Assembly: GCF_020386635.1 (NCBI RefSeq) | Contig: NZ_CP081942.1 | Location: 4,650,001-4,714,000, forward strand | Reading direction: 5' to 3' | Length of the DNA: 64,000 nt | Source: Pseudomonas sp. MM211 | Lineage (GTDB): Bacteria; Pseudomonadota; Gammaproteobacteria; Pseudomonadales; Pseudomonadaceae | In this document: piece after piece, positions 1 through 9,388 of the stretch | How the letters are laid out: the number at the start of each line of letters is the position of its first letter | How positions within the stretch are numbered: position 1 is the first letter of the stretch | Program-made: the position numbers and the translations under genes | The notes under the pieces: model-generated | Told to the model about the DNA's origin: nothing | Databases searched by the model: none | The model's input: only the letters and a program-made list of their open reading frames with translations

Positions 1-947
1 CCTCGCCAAAACGGCCTTCGTGGCCGATGCCGAAACCGCGGCTGATCATTTTCGAAGACCCGAACGTCTCATTGGTATCGCCTGCGGCTGCGCGCGCCTC
101 CACGTCATCGAACGAGCGGGCACGCTCCTCACCAGCAGATGCATCGACACTGAAACTGTGGTTCTCCGAGGCCTGCCAATTGAGCTTGGCATTGACGTTC
201 TTCGACAATGCGCCGGTCGATCCCGTGGAGTTCGAATCTGACTCACGATCACTGAAGCTGCCACCAAGGCGCAGCCCGAGACTATCGGTCAGCGGGCCAC
301 TGACGTTGACGCCGATCTGCGATGTATCGCCCGAGTCGCTGGGCTGCGGCCGGCTGTAGTTGGAGGTGATCGAACCACCCCACTCAGGCGAGACCTTACG
401 TGTGATGATGTTGATCACCCCACCCATCGCCTCCGAACCGTACAACGACGACATGGCGCCACGTACCACCTCGATACGCTCGATGGACTCGGGCGACAGC
501 CAGTCCAGATCCTGAGGAATGGTATCAGGGCGGTGGCCCAACAGTTGCGAGCTGCCGATGCGCTTGCCGTCGATCAGAATGAGGGTGTATCGATCCGGCA
601 TGCCACGAAAGGAAATCTTCGAACCCGCGCCGGTTGCCGAGTAACCGCCAGTGACACCAGGCAGCGTGCCGAGCACTTCGGCAATGCTGGCCATCGGCTT
701 ACGCTCGATGTCTTCGCGCGTGACCACGCTGATACTGGCCGGGGCATCACGCAGATCCACTTCCGTACCTGCGGCGGTCACCACCGTGGAACCGAGCTCC
801 ATCGCAGAATCATGGTTCTCGGCAACATGCAAAATGGATGCGTCGTCAACGAGATCATTTCCGGTAGTTTGCGCAGTCGCAGCTGGCGCACTGAACGCCA
901 GCATGATGGCCGTGGCCAGCAGGTTCGGTTTGTATTTCGGATTCATA
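1..947 (-). CDS. pirA: TonB-dependent siderophore receptor, CirA/IrgA type, pirA position (C-terminus outside window)
   Basis: Outer-membrane receptor for ferric catecholate-type siderophores, energised by TonB-ExbBD. Only about 315 N-terminal residues lie in the window; the barrel runs off the left edge. The start at 947 gives a signal peptide ending near Ala-Thr-Ala-Gln. A TonB-box-like stretch (STVVTAAG, about residue 53) and a complete plug follow, with the plug signature LYGSEAMGGVINIITRK. It lies downstream of, and in the same direction as, a PirR/PirS-like sensor pair next to gacS, the order I recall for pirRSA in P. aeruginosa. The plug wording is closer to CirA/IrgA than to PfeA, so the symbol rests on context. 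A 161-bp gap with palindromic repeats separates it from the kinase gene, so it probably has its own promoter. Substrate is not decided by the sequence. Confidence 0.8.
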
Positions 948-1065
948 GACGTCCCTTCAACCCCATACGCGTCACGCCCAAGTGGGCAGAAATCGGCGGA
1001 CGGGGATGTCGGAACTGATTACTCAGGCAGCCATTCTAGAGGCGTCCCCGCCGTCACAACGGCGC

Positions 1066-1105
1066 AAATGATAGTAAATATCATATGAGAGTAAACGTCA
1101 TTTAC
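1066..1105. promoter_or_regulatory. Palindromic and direct repeats upstream of the pirA-like receptor (candidate PirR and/or Fur operator)
   Basis: The gap between the kinase and receptor genes holds ATGATA-N5-TATCAT (1068-1084), GTAAA-N5-TTTAC (1091-1105), and the direct repeat GTAAATATCAT / GTAAACGTCAT at 1074 and 1091, 17 bp apart. The first palindrome has the symmetry of a Fur box but only a moderate base match; the second fits a response-regulator site. Assignment to either factor is inference. Confidence 0.5.
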
Positions 1106-1108
1106 ACT

Positions 1109-2464
1109 CTATACACTTTGCTCGCGAAGCTCGGCGGCCGGCAGCAGCAGGTGCATTTGCAGGCCGCTCCCAGGCGGGCTTTCGGCCCACAGGCGGCCGC
1201 CCTGCAAGGCAATGGCGCTGCGAGCGATGCTCAGGCCAAGGCCAAAACCACCATCACCAGGACGCGCGCTGTCCAGGCGCGCGAAGGGTTCAAAAATGGT
1301 TTCCAGGTAACGGACATCGATGCCTGGCCCGCTGTCGACCAGGCGCAGGTGCCAGTTATCCCCTTTCTGTTCTCCCAGCAGACGTACGCTGCCATCGGCT
1401 GGTGAGTGTCGGATGGCATTACGCAGCAGGTTCTCCAGGGCCTGGGCGAGACTGGTCAGATTGGCGGCGACCAGGCAGCTTTCATCCACCTGGAACAGTA
1501 ACTGGTCGCTCGACCAGCCCGTTTCGAAACAGGCATCCTCGACCAGCATGTCCCAGAGCTGCACCAAGCGAATCGGTTCACGGGCGAACTGCGGGCGCTC
1601 GGAATCCAGCCAGGCCAGCTCCAAAGAGTTTTCCACCAGGCGCTGCATGATGGTGATTTCACGGTCCAGCCGCTGGCGCAACACCTGCGGATCGCTCTCG
1701 CCATCAGCGGCCACCCGCAGTCGGCTCAGTGGCGTTCGCAGTTCGTGGGACAGGTCGCGCAGCAGGCGTCGCTGGTAGGCGACGGTACCCTGCAGGCGCT
1801 CGGCCATATGATCGAACGCGCGTCCCAACTCGCCCAGCTCGTCCTTGCGGGCAGCTACCGGTGGCCCGACGCGGGCGCTCAGGTCACCGGCGCTCAGGGT
1901 GGTGGCCTGTCGGCGGAGAATCACCAGTGGCGCGATGAACAGGCGGTACAGCAACGTGCCAAGCAGTATCGCGAGCGATGCCGGCAGCACCTTGCGCAGG
2001 AGAAACTCCCACAGCGGCTGGTAATAACGTGGATCCAGTCGCGGAGGCAGTTCCATCACCAAACGAGTGTGACCGTCGCTGAAGGGCACATAAAAGGTCG
2101 GTCTGCCGCCTGGCCGGCCGACCTTCTGGCCGAGAGCACGCACGAAGTCCAGGCGCAACACTTCCTCTTTAGTAAGCGCCTGTGAGGACAGCGACAGGTG
2201 ATCGTCATTCACCACCATGGCCCAGACCTCCTCACGCTCGCGCAGCTCATGAAGAAAGTCGTCCAGCCCAGGGGTTCCTCGTTCTTTCCAGGCGCTTTCG
2301 GCCTCTTGCGCAAAGTCCCTCAACGCTCGCTGGCTGGACTCGGACAAAACGGACATCGAATCGTAGACGCGCTTGTCCAGATCCACATGCAGGCTGATGA
2401 TCAGCAGGCAGAACAGCGCCAGCCCGACGACCAGTTTCCAGAACAGCGAGTGCCGGCCTGGCAT
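1109..2464 (-). CDS. pirS: Sensor histidine kinase, PirS/PfeS-like
   Basis: Inner-membrane kinase of 451 residues thought to sense a ferric siderophore and phosphorylate the adjacent regulator. The order is: N-terminal membrane segment (about 9-25), a periplasmic domain of roughly 130 residues, a second membrane segment near 160-185, a HAMP linker, a dimerisation/phospho-acceptor helix with LSHELRTPLSRLR, and an ATPase domain with the N box (LENLLRNAIRH) and glycine boxes (DSGPGI, GFGLGLSIA). It starts 1 nt after the stop of the upstream regulator gene, so the two are certainly co-transcribed. Family membership is clear; the ligand is inferred from the neighbouring receptor. Confidence 0.85.
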   Translation of the reverse strand: MPGRHSLFWKLVVGLALFCLLIISLHVDLDKRVYDSMSVLSESSQRALRDFAQEAESAWKERGTPGLDDFLHELREREEVWAMVVNDDHLSLSSQALTKEEVLRLDFVRALGQKVGRPGGRPTFYVPFSDGHTRLVMELPPRLDPRYYQPLWEFLLRKVLPASLAILLGTLLYRLFIAPLVILRRQATTLSAGDLSARVGPPVAARKDELGELGRAFDHMAERLQGTVAYQRRLLRDLSHELRTPLSRLRVAADGESDPQVLRQRLDREITIMQRLVENSLELAWLDSERPQFAREPIRLVQLWDMLVEDACFETGWSSDQLLFQVDESCLVAANLTSLAQALENLLRNAIRHSPADGSVRLLGEQKGDNWHLRLVDSGPGIDVRYLETIFEPFARLDSARPGDGGFGLGLSIARSAIALQGGRLWAESPPGSGLQMHLLLPAAELREQSV

Positions 2465-2465
2465 C

Positions 2466-3176
2466 TCAGGATTCCCGGCCGGTCAGCACGTAGCCTTTGC
2501 CCCAGACCGACTCCAGGCGCATGCCGGTATAGCCGATGTGTTTGAGTTTGCGGCGCACGTTGCTGACGTGCATGTCCAGGCTACGGTCATGCTGGGCATA
2601 ACCGCGGTGCAACACGTGCTGATAGAGGAAGGCCTTGCTGAGCACCTCTTCGGCATGTCGGGAAAAGGTTTCCAACAGACGGTACTCGGTAGGCGTCAGC
2701 AACGCCCAGTGACCGTCGTGGCAGACATCGGAGCGGTCTTCGTCATATTTCAGCGCGCCCTCCTGCAAGGGAGGCGGCTGCTCACGACGCTCGTAGGCCA
2801 CCCGGCGCAGGATCGCCTCGATACGCACGCTGAGCTCGCCCAGGCTGAATGGTTTGGGCAGGTAATCGTCAGCGCCCTTGCTGAACCCTGCGATGCGATC
2901 CTGTTCGGCGCCCAGCGCAGACATCAGGATCACCGGCACATGGCGCCGCTCACGCAGGCGCTGCAATACATCCAGGCCATTGCTGCCGGGCAGCAGAATG
3001 TCCATCAGGATCAAGTCGAAGTCCTGCTCCTGAGCCAGGCGCAGCCCTTCGCTACCATCGTGGCTGACGGTAACGGCAAAACCGCACCCCTGCAGATGAG
3101 CCTGCAGATGAGACGCGAGAGCCGGGTCATCTTCGACCGCGAGAATACGAATGGCGCTGGTGGTTGGGGACGTCAT
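2466..3176 (-). CDS. pirR: OmpR-family response regulator, PirR/PfeR-like
   Basis: DNA-binding partner of the adjacent kinase. The receiver domain has the acidic pair in AVEDD, the phospho-Asp in LILMDILLP and the Lys in LPKPF. A C-terminal winged helix follows, with LLTPTEYRLLETF and the final VWGKGYVL strand typical of OmpR/PhoB. The start at 3176 (MTSPTTS) is chosen because the longer in-frame extension to 3227 has no family character and would give an unusual leader. The gene diverges from gacS across a gap of 134 bp. The likely target is the receptor gene on the same strand. Confidence 0.85.
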   Translation of the reverse strand: MTSPTTSAIRILAVEDDPALASHLQAHLQGCGFAVTVSHDGSEGLRLAQEQDFDLILMDILLPGSNGLDVLQRLRERRHVPVILMSALGAEQDRIAGFSKGADDYLPKPFSLGELSVRIEAILRRVAYERREQPPPLQEGALKYDEDRSDVCHDGHWALLTPTEYRLLETFSRHAEEVLSKAFLYQHVLHRGYAQHDRSLDMHVSNVRRKLKHIGYTGMRLESVWGKGYVLTGRES

Positions 3177-3310
3177 GGCGAAAGCGCTCTGAAAGCAAAT
3201 GTGAACGATTCTACCTATTAGCGGCATACCCGGTAAGCAGTCGAACGCCAGGCAAGCGCCTGCGCGGCGGAGTCGCTACACTGCCTGGCATCGTGGAAAG
3301 GGGACGTCGC

Positions 3311-6070
3311 GTGTTCAAGGATATCGGCATCAAGGGCCGGGTACTGATGCTTACCCTGCTACCTACCAGCCTGCTGGCGCTGGTGCTGGGTGGCTATTTC
3401 ATCTGGATGCAACTCTCCGGGCTGCAGGCGCAACTGCTGCAGCGCGGGCACATGATCGCCGAGCAACTGGCGCCTCTGGCCGCGCCAGCACTGCTGCACA
3501 GCAACAAATCGCTGCTGCAGCGCATCGCCACCGAAGCCCTGGAACAGCCAGACGTACGCGCGGTGAGCTTCCTCACCACGCAGAGTGAGCGCTTGGCCCA
3601 CTCCGGCCCCAGCATGCTCAACGAGCGGCCCACCATCGACAGCGACACCGTGGATGTCGCCCAGCAAAGCAGCCAGGACGCGACCCGCTTTCTGCTACCG
3701 GTAATGGCCCAGCACCTGACCCTCAGCGGTGAAGAGTCCAGCCCGGGCAGCGACCCGATCGGCTGGGTGGAGCTGGAGCTGTCGCACCACAACACGCTAC
3801 TCAGCGGCTATCGCAGCCTGCTGACCAGCTTGCTGTTGGTGGTCACCGGGCTGATCATCACCGGTTTGCTGGCGCTGCGCATGAGCCGCAGCATCAACGA
3901 CCCGCTGCTGCGCATCAAGAGTGGCGTCGCCCTGCTCAAGGACGGCCACCTGGAAACCCGTCTGCCGCCACTGGGCAGCCACGAGCTGGACGAACTCGCC
4001 TCGGGCATCAACCGAATGGCCGAGTCCCTGCAAAATGCCCAGGAAGAAATGCAGCACAGCATCGATCAGGTCACCGAAGACCTGCGCCAGAACCTGGAAA
4101 CCATCGAGATCCAAAACATCGAGCTGGACTTCGCCCGCAAGGAAGCCCTGGAAGCGAGCCGCATCAAGTCGGAGTTCCTGGCCAACATGAGCCACGAGAT
4201 TCGCACACCGCTCAACGGCATTCTCGGGTTCACCAACCTGCTGCAGAAAAGCGAGCTGAGCCCGCGCCAGCAGGACTACCTGAGCACCATCGAAAAATCC
4301 GCCGACAGCCTGCTGGGCATCATCAACGAGGTGCTCGATTTCTCCAAGATCGAGGCCGGCAAACTGGTGCTGGAGAACATTCCGTTCAACCTGCGCGACG
4401 TGTTGCAGGACACTCTCACCATCCTTGCTCCCGCCGCCCATGAAAAGCAGCTGGAACTACTCTCACTGGTCTATCGCGATACGCCGGTGTCACTATCGGG
4501 TGACCCGCTGCGCCTCAAGCAGGTGCTCACCAACCTGGTGAGCAATGCGATCAAGTTCACCCGCGAAGGCAGCATCGTCATCCGCGCCATGCTCGAAGAA
4601 GAGACGGCGGATCGCGCGCAACTACGCATCAGCGTGCGCGACACCGGTATTGGCCTCGCCGAAGAAGACCTGCGCGCGCTGTTCCAGGCCTTTAGCCAGG
4701 CGGACAACTCCATCTCGCGCCAGGCAGGCGGCACCGGGCTGGGCCTGGTGATTTCCAAGCGACTGATTGAGCAGATGGGCGGCGAAATCGGGGTGGACAG
4801 TACGCCAGGCGAAGGCTCCGAGTTCTGGGTCAGCCTCAGCCTGCCCAAGGCCCGCAGCGATGCTGAAGATCAGCCCCGCGCCCTCTCGGGGCGTCGGGTT
4901 GCCGTCCTCGAAGCCCACGAACTGGCATGCCAGGCGCTGCAGCACCAGCTGGAAGATTGCGGGCTGCAGGTCAGCGTATTCAACGACCTGAACGCCTTGT
5001 GCGAGGCGGTCAGCGCAGCCAGTCGTTCGGCGCAGCCATTCAATTGCGCGGTGCTCGGCGTAACGGCCAAACATCTGCCTGCGGAACAACTCGGCAAACG
5101 CATCTGGGATATCGAGAACCTGGGTTGCAAAACCGTGGTGCTCTGCCCTACCACCGAACACGCGCAGTATCAGGACAGCGTGCCTGACTGGCACAGCCAG
5201 TTGCAGGCCAAACCTGCCTGCACGCGCAAGCTGCAACGCACGCTGACCGAGCTGATCGTTCCCAAGCAAATACGCCAGCCGGTGCGCCACAGCACCACGC
5301 GCTCGCCAGCCATTCTGTGTGTCGATGACAACGCCGCCAACCTGCTACTGGTGCAAACCCTGCTCGACGGCATGGGGGCCAAGGTCACGGTTTCCAGCAG
5401 CGGTTTTGACGCCCTGGCAATCACTCGGGAACAGGATTTCGATCTGGTATTCATGGACGTGCAGATGCCCGGCATGGATGGCCGACAGACCACCGAGGCC
5501 ATCCGCCAGTGGGAGCACGACAGCGCCCGCACGCCGATGCCCATCGTCGCGCTGACCGCCCACGCGCTGGCCAACGAGAAACGTACGTTGCTGCAGAGCG
5601 GCATGGACGATTACCTCACCAAGCCGATCAGCGAGCGACAACTGGCCCAGGTGGTACTCAAATGGACAGGCCTGCCGCTGCAGGGCAGCAATCAGGATCA
5701 CGCCCCAGCCAGCGAAGCACCACCGACAGCCGTACTGGATAACGAAGAAGGTCTGCGCCTGGCAGCCGGCAAGGCCGACCTGGCCGCCGAGATGCTGAGC
5801 ATGTTGCTGGCCGGGCTGCCAGGCGACCTGCAAGCCATTCGTCAGGCCCGCGCCGAAGGCGACCGCAACGCCTTGATCGAACGCATCCACCGCCTGCATG
5901 GCGCCACTCGCTATTGTGGCGTACCGCAACTGCGCGCCGCCTGCCAGCACAGCGAAACCCAGCTCAAGCAGGATCAGCCCATCCGCAATAGCGGGCTGGA
6001 TGAGCTCGAACAAGCCATCAATCGCCTTGAACAGCAGGCACGTACCCAAGCGACCTCCACTCGCGAATAG
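3311..6070 (+). CDS. gacS: Hybrid sensor kinase GacS/BarA
   Basis: Master sensor that phosphorylates the response regulator GacA, which drives small-RNA control of secondary metabolism, biofilm and secretion. The GTG start at 3311 gives [12 protein letters not shown], the usual GacS N-terminus, and a 919-residue product of normal length. Visible in order are: a first membrane helix (about 10-30), a periplasmic domain, a second helix near 170-190, HAMP, the HisKA box [15 protein letters not shown] (His295), the HATPase domain, a degenerate receiver, a receiver with the Asp716 motif [11 protein letters not shown], and a C-terminal Hpt domain with His863. All phospho-transfer residues are present. 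It stands at the left boundary of the accessory block. Confidence 0.95.
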   Translation: MFKDIGIKGRVLMLTLLPTSLLALVLGGYFIWMQLSGLQAQLLQRGHMIAEQLAPLAAPALLHSNKSLLQRIATEALEQPDVRAVSFLTTQSERLAHSGPSMLNERPTIDSDTVDVAQQSSQDATRFLLPVMAQHLTLSGEESSPGSDPIGWVELELSHHNTLLSGYRSLLTSLLLVVTGLIITGLLALRMSRSINDPLLRIKSGVALLKDGHLETRLPPLGSHELDELASGINRMAESLQNAQEEMQHSIDQVTEDLRQNLETIEIQNIELDFARKEALEASRIKSEFLANMSHEIRTPLNGILGFTNLLQKSELSPRQQDYLSTIEKSADSLLGIINEVLDFSKIEAGKLVLENIPFNLRDVLQDTLTILAPAAHEKQLELLSLVYRDTPVSLSGDPLRLKQVLTNLVSNAIKFTREGSIVIRAMLEEETADRAQLRISVRDTGIGLAEEDLRALFQAFSQADNSISRQAGGTGLGLVISKRLIEQMGGEIGVDSTPGEGSEFWVSLSLPKARSDAEDQPRALSGRRVAVLEAHELACQALQHQLEDCGLQVSVFNDLNALCEAVSAASRSAQPFNCAVLGVTAKHLPAEQLGKRIWDIENLGCKTVVLCPTTEHAQYQDSVPDWHSQLQAKPACTRKLQRTLTELIVPKQIRQPVRHSTTRSPAILCVDDNAANLLLVQTLLDGMGAKVTVSSSGFDALAITREQDFDLVFMDVQMPGMDGRQTTEAIRQWEHDSARTPMPIVALTAHALANEKRTLLQSGMDDYLTKPISERQLAQVVLKWTGLPLQGSNQDHAPASEAPPTAVLDNEEGLRLAAGKADLAAEMLSMLLAGLPGDLQAIRQARAEGDRNALIERIHRLHGATRYCGVPQLRAACQHSETQLKQDQPIRNSGLDELEQAINRLEQQARTQATSTRE

Positions 6071-6267
6071 CCCGAGCGCCTGTACGAGCGGGTGCCGCCC
6101 AGGCATCCGCTCAGGTGCATCTGCAAAGCCCTTCCCCCTGTCCTGAATGTCCGGCTCGCGCCTGCGAGCGGCCTCCCCCTGCCAGCAAACCTGCCGCCCG
6201 CCATGAGCGCATCGCCAGTACGCGACCTGGCGCGACAAAACCCTACCCATTTAGTTCAGGCCTGATA

Positions 6268-6286
6268 CATAATGAGAATCATTAAC
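6268..6286. promoter_or_regulatory. Fur box upstream of the Tad-linked two-component operon
   Basis: CATAATGAGAATCATTAAC matches the 19-bp consensus GATAATGATAATCATTATC at 16 positions by eye. It lies 91 bp before the regulator ATG and 6 bp from a candidate autoregulatory box. Iron-replete repression of the regulator by Fur is the natural inference. Confidence 0.7.
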
Positions 6287-6292
6287 ACTAAA

Positions 6293-6307
6293 ATTAAGAA
6301 TTCTTAA
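6293..6307 (+). promoter_or_regulatory. CTTAA-type direct-repeat box (candidate autoregulatory site)
   Basis: ATTAA-GAATT-CTTAA has the half-site-N5-half-site spacing of a PmrA box and resembles the boxes at 8490, 20077 and 36132. Unlike those three, it lacks the TGA...TTGC extension. It is placed 70 bp before the response-regulator start. Confidence 0.55.
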
Positions 6308-6376
6308 CTCCCCCTCTCCCTGGCTCGCTTGTTAGAAAGGCGCCTCGCGAGAAGGAGTCGGGACGAGGAACTGTTC

Positions 6377-7042
6377 ATGCGTGTGCTCGTAGTCGAAGAC
6401 GATGTGGCCGTCAGCCACTGGATCAGCAGCAAACTTCACGCATCCGGCCATAACTGCAAAATGGTCGACAATGGCGAAGGTGCATTACAGATCATCCAGA
6501 CCGAGGCCTTCGATGTGGTGGTACTCGACCGCATCCTGCCGAAGATGGATGGGATCGAAGTACTGACCCGCCTGAACGGCCGCAGCCATCCGCCGATCCT
6601 GATTCTCTCGGCCAACGACCAGACCGCGGATCGCATCGAAGGCTTGCGCGCCGGTGCCGACGATTACCTGGGTAAACCCTTCGACTTCACCGAACTGCTG
6701 CTGCGCCTCGAGCTGCTGATCCGCCGCCGGCCACAGGCGCAAGCGGGCGAAAGCGTGCACATCGAGGATCTGAGCATTGATCTGGGCCGCCGCGAAGTCT
6801 CGCGCTCGGGGCAACGCATCGACCTCACCGACAAGGAATTCAAGCTGCTTCAGGTACTGGCCGAGAACCGTGGCCAGACGGTGACGCGCAGCATGCTGCT
6901 GGAAAAGGTCTGGGGCTACCACTTCGATCCGCAGACCAACCTGATCGACGTGCACCTGTCGAAATTGCGCAACAAGATCGACAAGGATTTCACTCCGGCA
7001 TTACTGCGCACCATTCGAGCCATCGGCTATGTCCTTGGCTAG
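6377..7042 (+). CDS. OmpR/PmrA-type response regulator linked to the Tad block
   Basis: Transcription factor of 221 residues. The receiver has VEDD near the N-terminus, phospho-Asp51 (VVLDRILPKMDG) and Lys100 (LGKPFDF). The winged-helix domain contains LTDKEFKLLQVL, LEKVWGYHFDPQTN and the C-terminal RAIGYVL strand. ATG 6377 is preceded by a good ribosome-binding site; an upstream in-frame extension to 6329 is rejected. The last 14 nt overlap the kinase gene. Direct-repeat boxes of the PmrA layout before its own operon, the flp operon, the tadG operon and the heme oxygenase gene make it the likely regulator of the whole block (inference). It is not the NarL-type PprB known to control Tad in P. 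aeruginosa. Confidence 0.85.
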   Translation: MRVLVVEDDVAVSHWISSKLHASGHNCKMVDNGEGALQIIQTEAFDVVVLDRILPKMDGIEVLTRLNGRSHPPILILSANDQTADRIEGLRAGADDYLGKPFDFTELLLRLELLIRRRPQAQAGESVHIEDLSIDLGRREVSRSGQRIDLTDKEFKLLQVLAENRGQTVTRSMLLEKVWGYHFDPQTNLIDVHLSKLRNKIDKDFTPALLRTIRAIGYVLG

Positions 7043-8465
7043 AAAACATGCCATCGCCCAACTGCTCAATACCAGCAGCTTTCGGCAGGCCGCGACGGTG
7101 GCGTTCATTTGCCTGCTGATCGCCCTCGCCTCGATCATTCTCAGCAACCACCTGCTCGAGATCATCATGCGCAACCATGTGCGCGACATGATCCTCATCG
7201 ACATCCGCACCCAGCAGATGCATGGCCGCCTGAACGATGCCCAGCAAGTGGCCACAGCGCTGCGTTACCGTCATCCGCTGGAAATCCGCAAGGATCGCCA
7301 CTCCATCGTCATCGACAGCACAGGCCAGGTGCTCTACGGCGACGGCAAGCTGTTTCCCGATGACTGCCCCGCCCCGTGCAACACCAACTGGCGCCATGCA
7401 GAACGACTCGACGCTCAAGGCAACCCGAGCGAAATGCTTGGGCTGGTGGTTCAGTTGCCGGATGGCGGTCAGTATTTCAGCGCCTACGACCTGCGGCCGA
7501 TGCTCGAGCGCACACGCATCATCCCGCTGATGGCGGGCGCTGGGCTGCTGATCATTCTGCTGTCGATCCTGATCATCAGCCTCCCGTTCAGCCTCCGTAA
7601 CCTGTACCGAATCAACCGCATCCGCGATGTGCTGGCCCGCTATGCCAGCGGCGATCATGGCGTGATGGTGCCGTACGACGACCGCGGTGATGAGTTCGAC
7701 CACCTCGGTGAGGCCGTCAACCAGAGCCTGCAGCGCATCAACCGGCTGATGGACGAAGTGCAGAACATCACCAGCCATATCGCCCACGAACTGCGCACAC
7801 CACTGACTCGCCTGCAGAACCGCCTGCTCAACGCCGCCGACATGCTCGAAGGCGAACCGCGCGAAGAACTGCTGCGCGCGGTTCAGGACAGCGAGCGCAT
7901 CCAGAACCTGTTCCGCGCCGTGATGCGGGTGGCCGAGGTGGAAACCGGACGCTGCGCCCACCAGTTCAGCACGCTGTCCGCCCGCCAGTTACTCGAAGAC
8001 ATCAGCGACTATTACCTGCCCCTGGCCGAGGAGCGCGCCAGCACCCTGCTCATCGAGGATCGCGGGTTACAGCTTTACGGCGACCAAGCCCTGTTGTTCC
8101 AGGCGCTGGCCAACCTGATCGACAACGCCCTCAAGTACGCCCCCGCCGGGCAACCGATTCTGCTGAGCGCCCAGGTTCAAGGCACCTGGCTGTGCCTGAG
8201 CGTTGCCGATAGCGGCCCCGGCATCCCCAGCGCACTGAACCACAAGGCCACAGAGCGCTTCCAGCGCCTGGACACCAGCGGCGCCATTCCCGGCAACGGT
8301 CTAGGGCTGACGCTGACCAAAGCCATCGCCGAACTGCATGGTGGGGAGCTGCTGCTTGAAGACAACAACCCTGGCTTGCGTGCGGTACTGCGCCTGAAGG
8401 CCAAACCACTGGCCGTGCCTGACACCGCTGCCCAGGCAGGTGTGGCGCTGTCGGTGGCGACTTGA
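7029..8465 (+). CDS. Sensor histidine kinase linked to the Tad block
   Basis: Inner-membrane kinase of 478 residues paired with the preceding regulator (14-nt overlap). It has a first helix at about 18-40, a periplasmic region of roughly 115 residues with two close cysteines (DDCPAPCNT) that could form a disulfide or bind metal, a second helix at about 162-182, HAMP, the phospho-acceptor motif IAHELRTPLTRLQ (His253), an N box (LANLIDNALKY), DSGPGIP, and GNGLGLTL. All catalytic motifs are intact. The signal is unknown; the two periplasmic cysteines and the Fur box upstream make a metal- or redox-related cue an open possibility. Confidence 0.85.
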   Translation: MSLARKHAIAQLLNTSSFRQAATVAFICLLIALASIILSNHLLEIIMRNHVRDMILIDIRTQQMHGRLNDAQQVATALRYRHPLEIRKDRHSIVIDSTGQVLYGDGKLFPDDCPAPCNTNWRHAERLDAQGNPSEMLGLVVQLPDGGQYFSAYDLRPMLERTRIIPLMAGAGLLIILLSILIISLPFSLRNLYRINRIRDVLARYASGDHGVMVPYDDRGDEFDHLGEAVNQSLQRINRLMDEVQNITSHIAHELRTPLTRLQNRLLNAADMLEGEPREELLRAVQDSERIQNLFRAVMRVAEVETGRCAHQFSTLSARQLLEDISDYYLPLAEERASTLLIEDRGLQLYGDQALLFQALANLIDNALKYAPAGQPILLSAQVQGTWLCLSVADSGPGIPSALNHKATERFQRLDTSGAIPGNGLGLTLTKAIAELHGGELLLEDNNPGLRAVLRLKAKPLAVPDTAAQAGVALSVAT

Positions 8466-8489
8466 GCAGAGCACAGGCAAACCGGGTTC

Positions 8490-8519
8490 CTTAAGCATTC
8501 TTAATGAACCGCTGCTTGC
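8490..8519 (+). promoter_or_regulatory. Conserved box plus TTGC element upstream of the flp-tad operon
   Basis: CTTAA-GCATT-CTTAA (8490-8504) is followed by TGA and, 11 nt after the box, by TTGC (8516-8519). The same arrangement, with the same first 18 bases, recurs at 20077. TTGC is probably the -35 element of a promoter activated from the box. The box lies 86 bp upstream of the flp start. Confidence 0.7.
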
Positions 8520-8590
8520 CGGCCAATTGATAATGAATCCTAATATCGTCAAGTTTTCGATCCCTCTATCCCTGCTTCAAGGAGCTGACC

Positions 8591-8791
8591 ATGGCGAACA
8601 ATCTGAAGAAATTCCTGGCCGATGAAAGCGGTGTCACCGCCATCGAATACGGCATTCTCGCGGCCGCCATGGCTGCTGCCATCGGCGTGATCTTCGGCTC
8701 CGACGGCGTATTCGTGACCGCCCTCAAGGAGCGTTTCTCGTCGATCGCCGACCAGATCACCAATACCAACAATCCTGGCAGCAGCAAGTAA
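8591..8791 (+). CDS. flp: Flp-type type IVb pilin
   Basis: Major pilin of the Tad pilus, 66 residues. A short charged leader ends in Gly14, where the TadV-type peptidase would cut. The mature start VTAIEYGILAAAMAAAIG carries the Glu-Tyr pair at +5/+6 that marks Flp pilins and a single hydrophobic helix. The C-terminal tail is Asn/Ser-rich. A strong ribosome-binding site (AAGGAG) precedes ATG 8591. It is the first gene of the operon, 86 bp after a conserved regulatory box. Confidence 0.95.
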   Translation: MANNLKKFLADESGVTAIEYGILAAAMAAAIGVIFGSDGVFVTALKERFSSIADQITNTNNPGSSK

Positions 8792-8814
8792 GCGGGCGCA
8801 GCCTGGAGCACGGT

Positions 8815-9375
8815 GTGGACAACACATTCATCGTCATCGTCCTAATGCCCGCTCTGCTGTTCGTGATCGGCACCGACCTGCTCTACCGGCGCATCCACAA
8901 TTTGCTGATTCTGGTGCTGCTATCGCTCTGGCTGGTTTTGCCAGTCACTGCCGCTTTCGGCGTTGGCCCTTGGGGCGAAATGTCCAGCGGCGAGCTGTTC
9001 GACCAGGTGGTTTACGGCTTGCTCGGCGCGGCGCTGGTACTGGTCATCGGCTACGGGCTGTTCTGCCTGGGCCGTGTGGGTGCGGGCGACGTCAAACTGG
9101 TAGCGGCTGTCAGCCTGTGGATGTGTCAGACCGATCAGATGGCGTTTCTGATCGTCACCGCGCTCGCAGGCGGCCTGCTGGCACTCGCACTGCCCTTGCT
9201 AAACCAGATCGAGTATCACCTGGCGCTGCGCTGGCAGCGGCTGGGCATGGCCTTCCCGCGGCTCAACATTCCCGTCCCGGTAGTGCTCACCGACCAGCGA
9301 CCGCAAGGCCTTCCTTATGGAGTGGCCATTGCCATCGGTGCGTTCTACACCTTGTTTGTCCCCATCCATTCTTAA
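8815..9375 (+). CDS. tadV: Prepilin peptidase TadV/CpaA
   Basis: Aspartic membrane peptidase that removes the Flp leader. The 186-residue protein is short, as expected of the A24 family without the methylase domain. Catalytic aspartates are visible as Asp21 (GTDLLYRRIHN) and Asp92 in GAGDVK, and there are about six membrane helices. The GTG start at 8815 is used because it keeps the first helix complete; ATG 8845 is an alternative. It lies 23 nt after flp, in the same operon. Confidence 0.9.
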   Translation: MDNTFIVIVLMPALLFVIGTDLLYRRIHNLLILVLLSLWLVLPVTAAFGVGPWGEMSSGELFDQVVYGLLGAALVLVIGYGLFCLGRVGAGDVKLVAAVSLWMCQTDQMAFLIVTALAGGLLALALPLLNQIEYHLALRWQRLGMAFPRLNIPVPVVLTDQRPQGLPYGVAIAIGAFYTLFVPIHS

Positions 9376-9388
9376 AGCGGTTCACGCC

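Larger units (their letters stand above)
6071..6376 (+). promoter_or_regulatory. Intergenic control region between gacS and the Tad-linked regulator
   Basis: About 300 bp without a supportable gene. The first 190 bp is GC-rich and shows nothing recognisable. The last 120 bp is AT-rich and holds a Fur-box match (6268-6286) followed 6 bp later by a CTTAA-type direct-repeat box (6293-6307). The ribosome-binding site GACGAGGAA stands 6 nt before the ATG at 6377. Confidence 0.6.

Noticed and set aside
1..947. PfeA orthologue
   Set aside because: The plug wording (LYGSEAMGGVINIIT) is of CirA/IrgA type and differs from the PfeA form I recall; only the context suggests pirA.
2373..3221. 282-residue plus-strand open frame
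   Set aside because: Antisense to the PirR-like regulator; no domain.
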